This document shows positions 51,608 to 58,366 of a DNA stretch of 64,000 bases, piece after piece (positions within the stretch are counted from its first letter, which is position 1; every line of letters starts with the position of its first letter). This stretch comes from Leeuwenhoekiella sp. (lineage in GTDB: Bacteria > Bacteroidota > Bacteroidia > Flavobacteriales > Flavobacteriaceae): contig PAPI01000024.1 in NCBI GenBank assembly GCA_002708845.1, positions 496,001 to 560,000 of the forward strand, in the 5' to 3' direction. A program made the translations under genes and the position numbers. The notes under the pieces were generated by a model. It saw only the letters and a program-made list of their open reading frames with translations. It searched no databases and was not told where the DNA came from.

Positions 51608-52396
51608 ATGCGTTCGACCCATTCACATAGTGTTCTATCAACCAAAAATCTTGCTGTAGGATATGGCAAAGCCGAAAAAGAAACTGTGGTCAGCAACATT
51701 AATCTGAACTTACAAGCCGGCAGTTTTGTAACGATGGTGGGCATTAATGGTTCCGGTAAATCAACGCTCTTGCGCACCCTGGCCGGTTTGCAGGAACCGC
51801 TGGATGGAAACATTTTTCTGGAAGGTAAACCGCTTGAAAATCTGGATACCGAAACCCGGTCTTTAAAAATCAGCGTGGTACTCACCGGGCAGGTCATTTC
51901 AAAAAACCTTACGGTTCTCGAACTCGTCTCTTTGGGACGGCAGCCCTACACTAACTGGTTGGGTAAACTTACCGCAGAAGACAAAGCCGAAATACAATCT
52001 GCAATTACAGCAACAGAGCTTGAAAACCTCAAACACAAACCTTGCTATGCGCTGAGTGACGGGCAATTGCAACGGGCCCTGATCGCGCGGGCTTTGGCAC
52101 AAAATACCGAGGTCATTCTGCTCGATGAGCCTACAACCCATCTGGATTTACATCATAAAGCTTCCATTTTTTCGCTGCTTAAAAAGATTGCTCGGCAGCA
52201 GCAAAAAACCATTTTGTGTACCACACACGATATAGAATTGGTGCTTTCGCTTTGCGATGAAATGATTGTTCTACACAACAACACTACCAACCAAAACACC
52301 CCCGAAGCCCTGATTGAACAGGGTATTTTTGAGAACCTGTTCCCCGGGACCAATGTACATTTCGATAAAGCATCCCGACGCTTTTTAATTCGCTAA
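51608..52396 (+). CDS. btuD: ABC transporter ATP-binding protein, BtuD/FecE-like
   Basis: A 262-residue ATPase. Walker A is GINGSGKST (45-53), the signature is LSDGQLQRALIARAL with Asp in place of the usual second Gly, and Walker B is VILLDEPTTHLD, followed by the switch His in CTTHD. It begins three bases after the permease gene and completes the importer operon. A gap of 41 bases leads to rmuC. Use for iron chelates cannot be excluded from the protein alone, but the locus points to B12. Confidence 0.93.
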   Translation: MRSTHSHSVLSTKNLAVGYGKAEKETVVSNINLNLQAGSFVTMVGINGSGKSTLLRTLAGLQEPLDGNIFLEGKPLENLDTETRSLKISVVLTGQVISKNLTVLELVSLGRQPYTNWLGKLTAEDKAEIQSAITATELENLKHKPCYALSDGQLQRALIARALAQNTEVILLDEPTTHLDLHHKASIFSLLKKIARQQQKTILCTTHDIELVLSLCDEMIVLHNNTTNQNTPEALIEQGIFENLFPGTNVHFDKASRRFLIR

Positions 52397-52437
52397 GACC
52401 TCTGCGTTATCCGTATCTTTGAGAAAATTCTGCCTGA

Positions 52438-53772
52438 ATGGATCAAAGCCTTTTGCTGATACTTGCCCTGATTGCCGGACTTGCGGTGGGTGCCCTAATC
52501 GCTTATTTGCTGACTTCACTGCGTAAGAATAGCCGTTATGCCCAGGTTTCAGAACGCCTGAGCAATGCAGAAATACAGCGCGAGCAATTGTCAAAACAAG
52601 AGGCTGCATTACAGCAAAAAATAGCGCAGCTACAGGAAGACAAGGAGTTTTATCAAAACGAACTGACAGCACGCAATACCGCCTTTGAACATCTGGAAGA
52701 ACGAATCCGCGAAAAAAATACCGAACTCGAAAAGCTTCAGGAAAAGTTTACCAAAGATTTTGAACTCGTCGCGAACAAACTTTTAGACGAAAAGTCGAGT
52801 AAATTCACCCTTCAGAATAAAGAAAACCTGGATACGATTTTAAAACCGCTACAGGAAAAAATAAACAGTTTTGAGAAAAAGGTTGAAGAAACCAATAAGG
52901 AAAGTCTGGGGCGTCACAGCGAACTGCGTGAACAAATTAAGGGTCTGGCAGCGCTTAATTTACAAATGAGCAAAGATGCAGACAATCTGACCAAAGCACT
53001 TAAAGGCGATGCTAAAATGCAGGGTAACTGGGGCGAACTCATCCTGACTCGGGTTTTAGAAAAATCGGGGCTTCAGAAAGACCGGGAATACAGCCTGCAG
53101 GACACGCATACCGATGAACACGGAAAACGCCTGGTGACCGATGTACTCATTCACCTGCCGGACGGCAAAAAAATGATTATAGACAGCAAGGTCTCGCTGG
53201 TGGCTTTTGAGCGCTACGTTTCCGAAACGGATGAGGCGCTAAAAGCAAACTGTCTGAAGCAGCACCTTGCTTCGGTAAAAAAGCATATCGATACGTTGGC
53301 TTCTAAACGCTACGAGATGCTGCTCGATGAGAGTCCCGATACCATTTTTATGTTTGTCCCCATTGAGCCGGCCTTTGCTCTGGCTTCGGCACACGAGCCG
53401 CGTTTGTATGAAGAGGCTTTTACAAAAAATGTAATTATCGTCACCCCTTCTACCCTGCTCGCCGCGTTGAAACTGGTTGAAAATCTTTGGCAAAACGACC
53501 GGCAAAAACGCAACGCGATTGAGATCGCCACACAGGCAGGAAGGTTATACGATTCCTTTACCTTACTTACTGAAGAACTGAGTAAAATAGGAAGCCAGCT
53601 GGGCACCGTACAAAACACCTGGGAGCGTACCATGACTAAACTCACCGGCAAAGGCAATCTCGTGAGTCGGGTCGAAAAACTACGCAAGCTGGGCGCTAAA
53701 ACCGGAAAACAACTCGATCAAAAATTGCTGAATAGCGCTAGTGATGATACATTTGAAGAAGAAGGAGATTAA
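52438..53772 (+). CDS. rmuC: DNA recombination protein RmuC
   Basis: A 444-residue protein with one N-terminal membrane helix (about 5-27), a long coiled-coil (about 35-140) and the RmuC nuclease-like domain (about 150-430). Recognisable blocks are QGNWGELILTRVLEKSGL, TDVLIHLPDGKKMIIDSKVSL and TPSTLLAALKLVENLW. RmuC limits DNA inversions in E. coli; its domain resembles PD-(D/E)xK nucleases. It lies after the corrinoid operon on the same strand and probably is independent of it. Confidence 0.95.
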   Translation: MDQSLLLILALIAGLAVGALIAYLLTSLRKNSRYAQVSERLSNAEIQREQLSKQEAALQQKIAQLQEDKEFYQNELTARNTAFEHLEERIREKNTELEKLQEKFTKDFELVANKLLDEKSSKFTLQNKENLDTILKPLQEKINSFEKKVEETNKESLGRHSELREQIKGLAALNLQMSKDADNLTKALKGDAKMQGNWGELILTRVLEKSGLQKDREYSLQDTHTDEHGKRLVTDVLIHLPDGKKMIIDSKVSLVAFERYVSETDEALKANCLKQHLASVKKHIDTLASKRYEMLLDESPDTIFMFVPIEPAFALASAHEPRLYEEAFTKNVIIVTPSTLLAALKLVENLWQNDRQKRNAIEIATQAGRLYDSFTLLTEELSKIGSQLGTVQNTWERTMTKLTGKGNLVSRVEKLRKLGAKTGKQLDQKLLNSASDDTFEEEGD

Positions 53773-53811
53773 TAATTAAAATGAAAAACAACATTCAACA
53801 TCCCATCCCAG

Positions 53812-53872
53812 CTTTCCCTTCAAAGGGAAGGAGCAAAAGTCTCCTTTCGAAGGGAGGTTTAGAGGGAGGTTT
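53812..53872. repeat. Intergenic cluster of GGGAAGG/GGGAGG repeats
   Basis: TTCCCTT-CA-AAGGGAA (53814-53829) and CTCCTTTCGAAGGGAG (53841-53856) are short palindromes. GGGAGGTTTAGAGGGAGGTTTA (in part) follows as a direct repeat. This pattern resembles dispersed intergenic elements in flavobacteria. No gene is present in 53773-53913. Confidence 0.5.
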
Positions 53873-53913
53873 ACTTACATTTAAACCAAACACTAAATAA
53901 CATCAACTAGAAT

Positions 53914-54282
53914 ATGAAAAAACTCTTAGCCTTTGTACTCGTCGGAATCCTTGCCTTTGCTATACTCTTCTACTCGTTTGTCTATTTTGTGCCGTATAGC
54001 GAAGGTACACGCGCAGGCGAACTCATTAAATTTAGTAGAAAGGGTGTGCTGGTTAAGACCTGGGAAGGCCAGATTAGTCAGGGCATTAGCGGGGCGCAGA
54101 TCTTTGACTTTTCGGTGATGGGCAGTAAGCAGGACGTGATTGATAAGCTTAAAGAATATCAGGGGAGTTATGTGAAACTCACCTACGAAGAGCGCTACGC
54201 GACCTTTTTCTTTTGGGGTGATACCAAATACTTTATCACGGATATTTCTAAAGAAAATTCGCCACATTTTAACCGTGAATAA
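53914..54282 (+). CDS. Conserved small membrane-anchored protein
   Basis: A 122-residue protein with one N-terminal membrane helix (about 4-27), then a conserved SEGTRAGELIKFSRKGVLVKT segment and a beta-rich end. I recall relatives in Bacteroidota that are sometimes labelled 6-phosphogluconate dehydrogenase, but no nucleotide-binding motif exists and the length is far too short, so that name is not supported. The function is unknown. It is followed 38 bases later by a thioesterase gene. Confidence 0.72.
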   Translation: MKKLLAFVLVGILAFAILFYSFVYFVPYSEGTRAGELIKFSRKGVLVKTWEGQISQGISGAQIFDFSVMGSKQDVIDKLKEYQGSYVKLTYEERYATFFFWGDTKYFITDISKENSPHFNRE

Positions 54283-54320
54283 ATCACGCCTTACAACCCT
54301 AACTTTTAAAACCGAAGCTT

Positions 54321-54866
54321 TTGGATTCATTTAAAACCATAGAACAATCACAGGTAACCATCAGCGAATTGATGCTGCCTTCGCATACCAATTTTAGCGG
54401 AAAAATTCACGGTGGCTACATCCTCTCCCTAATGGACCAGATCGCTTTTGCCTGCGCCTCAAAACACAGCAGCAATTACTGCGTGACCGCCAGTGTAGAT
54501 ACCGTTGACTTTTTAAGACCTATTGAAGTAGGCGAACTCGTGGTGATGAAAGCCTCGGTAAATTTTGTGGGCCGTACCTCAATGGTGGTAGGCATACGTG
54601 TAGAGGCCGAAGACATTCACAGCGGCACCATCAAGCATTGCAACTCCAGCTACTTTACGATGGTAGCTAAGGATGATGCCGGAAACTCAGTACCGGTGCC
54701 CGGCCTTGTTCTAAAAACCGAAAAAGAAATGCGCCGCTTTTTAAAAAGCCTGAACCGCCAGCAACTGAACAAAGAACACCGAAAACATACTTCTAAAAAT
54801 GAAGAAATCAACAACGAGGATCTTGAGATTTTAAAAAACTCGCATAAGGTGCAGTTGCAGTATTAA
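54321..54866 (+). CDS. Hotdog-fold acyl-CoA thioesterase
   Basis: A 181-residue protein. A hotdog domain (about 15-130) has HTNFSGKIHGGYILSLMDQ, the active-site region in which Asn and Asp are catalytic candidates, and DTVDFLRPIEVGELV. A charged tail follows. It would hydrolyse acyl-CoA to free acid and CoA, as in YciA and Acot families. The start codon is TTG at 54321; an ATG 17 codons later would cut off the first strand. No signal peptide. Confidence 0.88.
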   Translation: MDSFKTIEQSQVTISELMLPSHTNFSGKIHGGYILSLMDQIAFACASKHSSNYCVTASVDTVDFLRPIEVGELVVMKASVNFVGRTSMVVGIRVEAEDIHSGTIKHCNSSYFTMVAKDDAGNSVPVPGLVLKTEKEMRRFLKSLNRQQLNKEHRKHTSKNEEINNEDLEILKNSHKVQLQY

Positions 54867-54983
54867 CAATTGATAGACCTGAATAAATTATACTGTTATC
54901 CAGAAATTGGAACTGGCTGAGAGTGTATTTCTTAATGAAATAACGCATTGAAAGCCATTTGAAATAAACCCGAGAAATACAGA

Positions 54984-55673
54984 ATGAACCAAAATGAATT
55001 AAAACGAATTTCAAGATTGACTGCAATTTTAACGCAGTTACAAACGAGAAGACTTTTAACTTCAACGGAATTAGCGGAAAAATTTTCGGTAAGTGTTAGA
55101 ACAATTTACAGAGATATTCGGGCTTTGGAACAAGCTGGAGTTCCGATAATCACAGAAGAAGGTAAAGGCTACGCATTAATGGAAGGATATAAAATTCCTC
55201 CTGTCATGTTTACAGAAGCCGAAGCTAATGCCCTAATTACAGCCGAGCAATTAGTACTTAAAAACAAGGATGCTTCTTTTATAAAGGATTATTCAGAAGC
55301 CATAGAGAAAATAAAAGCAGTATTAATATACAGTCAAAAAGATAAGGTTAATTTATTATCAGAAAGAACAAGATTCAATCAAAATCTAAACCGGGAAAGA
55401 AACAGTAATAATTTATCTGAACTCCAGTTTGCCCTAACTAATTTTTATTTGACCAAAATAGACTACGTAAATGTTGAAGAGCAATTAACCACGCGTATAA
55501 TTGAACCCTTTGCGCTACTTAGCACTGAAAACTGGTTACTGGTCGCTTATTGTCAATTACGAAAAGAGTTTCGTTATTTTCGCTTGGATCGAATAAAAAA
55601 GTTACAAGTGCTTGCTAAACATTTTGAGCCACATAAAATGACTTTGCAGGAGTACTTTGATAAATTTTATTAG
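54984..55673 (+). CDS. WYL-domain transcriptional regulator (YafY-like)
   Basis: A 229-residue regulator. The N-terminal helix-turn-helix (about 8-50: LTSTELAEKFSVSVRTIYRDIRAL in part) is of the HTH_11 type. The C-terminal part has a WYL domain (about 135-225) that probably senses a small ligand or nucleic acid. It is followed 81 bases later by a RidA-like gene, with a palindrome in the gap, and probably controls it. Confidence 0.9.
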   Translation: MNQNELKRISRLTAILTQLQTRRLLTSTELAEKFSVSVRTIYRDIRALEQAGVPIITEEGKGYALMEGYKIPPVMFTEAEANALITAEQLVLKNKDASFIKDYSEAIEKIKAVLIYSQKDKVNLLSERTRFNQNLNRERNSNNLSELQFALTNFYLTKIDYVNVEEQLTTRIIEPFALLSTENWLLVAYCQLRKEFRYFRLDRIKKLQVLAKHFEPHKMTLQEYFDKFY

Positions 55674-55688
55674 TTCCAGTTCAACCCC

Positions 55689-55723
55689 TGACATAGGGCT
55701 GTCACAACTCCATTTTAGTTTTG
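55689..55723 (+). promoter_or_regulatory. Operator-like palindrome and -7 element before the RidA-like gene
   Basis: TGACA-TAGGGC-TGTCA at 55689-55704 is an inverted repeat. TAGTTTTG at 55716-55723 matches the -7 consensus, 31 bases before the ATG. The palindrome overlaps the expected -33 position, so a bound WYL regulator would repress or activate here. Confidence 0.5.
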
Positions 55724-55754
55724 CCTCAAGTTTAACAAGTAAAACAAATTTAAA

Positions 55755-56147
55755 ATGGAAAAAAGAATCATTAACCCTTGGGAATGGGGTAAAAACACAA
55801 ACTCCGCACAAGCAGTTGATGTAAAACAGGTTGAAGGTACTCTTTATTGTTCTGGTCAAGTAGCATTAAATATACACGGTGTTCCAAGTGACGAAGATAT
55901 GCGCTCCCAGCTTATTCAAACAATTAGTAATTTGGAGCAGCTCATAAGTGAGTCTGACTATGAATGCAAAAACATTGTGCGGCTCAATGTTTACACAACT
56001 TCAACCCAGGATTTTTTTGCGACTTGTATGGATGTGTATGTACCTTTCTTACAAAAGTATGGTATAGAACAAGCAACAACATTGCTTGAAGTCAAAGGGC
56101 TTTTCGCTACTTTAACGGTAGAATTAGAAGCTACTGTTGTGAAATAA
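55755..56147 (+). CDS. RidA-family protein lacking the catalytic arginine
   Basis: A 130-residue protein of the YjgF/RidA/UK114 fold, with GTLYCSGQVALN and KNIVRLNVYTTSTQDFF. In RidA deaminases an Arg near the C-terminus (P-A-R-x-x-V) is needed to release ammonia from enamines. Here the matching segment is EQATTLLEVKG, with no Arg. It belongs to a different Rid subgroup whose activity I cannot name. It is preceded by the WYL regulator and followed by a strong hairpin. Confidence 0.87.
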   Translation: MEKRIINPWEWGKNTNSAQAVDVKQVEGTLYCSGQVALNIHGVPSDEDMRSQLIQTISNLEQLISESDYECKNIVRLNVYTTSTQDFFATCMDVYVPFLQKYGIEQATTLLEVKGLFATLTVELEATVVK

Positions 56148-56167
56148 TGACACCCAAATATTAAGCT

Positions 56168-56200
56168 TAGCGGTTCAGGTGAAATCTGAACCGCTATGTT
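56168..56200 (+). terminator. Terminator-like hairpin after the RidA-like gene
   Basis: TAGCGGTTCAG / CTGAACCGCTA is a perfect 11-bp stem with a 7-base loop. It is followed by TGTTT, so the T run is weak. Confidence 0.65.
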
Positions 56201-56310
56201 TAATTAAAAATATTGCTTTCCGTAAAAACCGTGCTTATAATTTAGCCAATTGTCCTTAAGTCTTAATAAGTCCAAATTCCTACCTTTAGTGCCTAACCTT
56301 ATTTTGTACG

Positions 56311-57573
56311 ATGAATCAACTGCCTTTAACAGACGATACGGTAATTTTTGGACTCCTGGCGCTTTGCCTGGGTATTGTGTTTTATACTTCTTCCCTGCAA
56401 ACGAAGTTTTGGCAAAAATTCTATACCGTCGTCCCTACGGTATTGTTGTGCTATCTCTTACCGGCAATCCTGGCCAGTACTGGTATCGTATCTGAGGAAG
56501 CCAGTAATCTGTATTTTGTTGCCAGCAGGTATCTGCTGCCAGCAGCGCTTATTTTAATGACGCTTAGTATAGATCTTAAAGCCATTGTCAATCTGGGACC
56601 AAAAGCCCTGATTATGTTTTTTACGGGTACCTTAGGTATAATCATCGGCGGACCTCTGGCCATTTTAGTCGTTTCCATTTTTTCACCGGAAACCGTTGGC
56701 GGTAATGGTTTTGACGCCACATGGCGCGGGCTCTCCACCATTGCCGGCAGCTGGATAGGTGGTGGTGCCAATCAGGCCGCGATGCTTGAGGTTTTTAAAT
56801 ACAACCCCGAGAAATATGGCGGGATGGTACTTATTGATATCGTAGTGGCTAATATCTGGATGGCCATACTTCTTTTTGGTATTGGTAAGCGCGACCGCAT
56901 TGACCGCTGGCTTAAAGCAGATACGTCTTCCATTGAAACCCTGAAACAAAAGGTGACTACCCACACCGAACGTATTGCGCGGGTCACCAGCTTAAAGGAC
57001 CTTGTGATGCTGCTGTTTTTCGCCTTCGTAGGTGTAGGCCTGGCGCATTTGTTGGGTACGCATTTCGCTTCGTTTCTCGAAAACAATTTTGAAGTGGTTC
57101 GTAACAAGGAGAAAATTCTTTCTTCTCTAAGTTCCAGCTTTCTGTGGATGGTTGTTTTTGCCACCGCTTTTGGGATCGCACTTTCGTTTACCAAAGCTAA
57201 AAATTATGAAGGTGCCGGTGCCAGTAAAGTGGGCGGACTCTTTATCTACATTTTGGTAGCTACCATAGGTATGAAAATGGATTTGAATAAAGTACTTGAA
57301 AATCCCGGTTTGATCGCCATTGGTTTAATCTGGATCAGCATTCACGCCGGCTTATTAATTGGCGTGGCTAAACTCATCAAAGCGCCTTACTTCTTTCTGG
57401 CGGTGGGTAGTCAGGCTAATGTGGGTGGTGCTGCATCCGCGCCGGTGGTTGCTGCTGAGTTTCATCCCTCGCTGACTTCGGTTGGGATACTGCTGGCGGT
57501 TTTTGGTTACGTTACGGGAACGGCAGGAGCCTATCTTTGCGCCCTGCTTATGGAAGTGGCTTCAAATGTTTAA
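56311..57573 (+). CDS. DUF819 integral membrane protein
   Basis: A 420-residue protein with about eleven membrane helices. Conserved segments are SRYLLPAALILMTLSIDLK, TFGGT-like GTWRG equivalent ATWRGLSTIAGSWIGGGANQ, and NVGGAASAPVVAAEFHP near the C-terminus. Similar to B. subtilis YjcL. The inner repeat with GGGANQ and NVGGAASAP suggests a transporter with inverted halves, like other carboxylate or amino-acid exporters. The substrate is unknown. It has a T-rich terminator in common with the converging gene. Confidence 0.88.
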   Translation: MNQLPLTDDTVIFGLLALCLGIVFYTSSLQTKFWQKFYTVVPTVLLCYLLPAILASTGIVSEEASNLYFVASRYLLPAALILMTLSIDLKAIVNLGPKALIMFFTGTLGIIIGGPLAILVVSIFSPETVGGNGFDATWRGLSTIAGSWIGGGANQAAMLEVFKYNPEKYGGMVLIDIVVANIWMAILLFGIGKRDRIDRWLKADTSSIETLKQKVTTHTERIARVTSLKDLVMLLFFAFVGVGLAHLLGTHFASFLENNFEVVRNKEKILSSLSSSFLWMVVFATAFGIALSFTKAKNYEGAGASKVGGLFIYILVATIGMKMDLNKVLENPGLIAIGLIWISIHAGLLIGVAKLIKAPYFFLAVGSQANVGGAASAPVVAAEFHPSLTSVGILLAVFGYVTGTAGAYLCALLMEVASNV

Positions 57574-57594
57574 TAGGATTAATTTATAAAACCA

Positions 57595-57625
57595 AAAAGC
57601 CCTTCTGAAATTCAGAAGGGCTTTT
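57595..57625. terminator. Bidirectional terminator
   Basis: AAAAGCCCTTCTG / CAGAAGGGCTTTT (13 bp) with an AAATT loop serves the two converging genes. Confidence 0.9.
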
Positions 57626-57646
57626 AATATTGGGATTATATGTTAT

Positions 57647-58240
57647 TTAATCTTTAATTAGTTTCTGCGTAAAAGAACGGTTTCCATTATCAATTTGAAT
57701 CAAATAAACACCTCGCTTCAAGGTACTCACGTCAAGACCGTTTGAGGCAATCGATGAAGAAACCCGATCCTGCTTTACTTTTTTACCTAAGACATCGTAA
57801 AAGGTGATATCCAAGGCATTACTCAACGCCGGACTTTCAAAGAATAGACGATCTTTAACTGGATTGGGATAAATTTTATATCCATCTGCCGTTTGTGAAA
57901 CCACCGAGTTTGAATCAGAAACTTTAATACTTCCTTTTAAACTTTTCTTGGCACTGCTCTCAAACGTATAAATCCCTTTTTTAGTAAAAATATACTCATA
58001 AACGGAACCCTTAGAAAGTCGTTGAGAAATCCCAAAATCTGAAGGGGCACCAAAAGAAGTATTGATAATATTCTGCGGCAGATATTCACCAAAAACCCAT
58101 TGTACAGTATCTCCTACCTTAACTTCAAGCGTCGCAGAAAGATCCCTAGAACCTGACCTCCAATCGATTACGTGTGTTTTTTGCGCGTTAAGTGTCAACG
58201 CAAAACCCATTAGGAAGATGTAGAACCAAGTAAATTTCAT
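57647..58240 (-). CDS. T9SS cargo protein with cupredoxin-like domain
   Basis: A 197-residue exported protein. The signal peptide ends near LNAQ (20). Residues 22-108 look like a plastocyanin/cupredoxin fold (VKVGDTVQWVF; GIYTFESS; LKGSIKV). The usual copper ligands His, Cys, His and Met are not present. Residues about 118-197 are a type A T9SS C-terminal domain with YPNP (124-127), DRLFFE, YDVLGK and RGVYLIQI. It would be exported through the type IX system and attached to the surface. It is alone in its unit. Confidence 0.9.
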   Translation of the reverse strand: MKFTWFYIFLMGFALTLNAQKTHVIDWRSGSRDLSATLEVKVGDTVQWVFGEYLPQNIINTSFGAPSDFGISQRLSKGSVYEYIFTKKGIYTFESSAKKSLKGSIKVSDSNSVVSQTADGYKIYPNPVKDRLFFESPALSNALDITFYDVLGKKVKQDRVSSSIASNGLDVSTLKRGVYLIQIDNGNRSFTQKLIKD

Positions 58241-58366
58241 ACCATATAACTGTGTTTCAGTGTGTTGTAAAGATAGAATAACTTTTCAAAAAGAATGCCA
58301 AATAAAAGGCAATATTATACTAAAGTTATTCTAAAGACGTTACCACAAATTATATGTTGCAAAAAA

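Noticed and set aside
53914-54282. 6-phosphogluconate dehydrogenase
   Set aside because: The protein is 122 residues with a membrane anchor and no nucleotide-binding motif, so the name used for some relatives is not supported.
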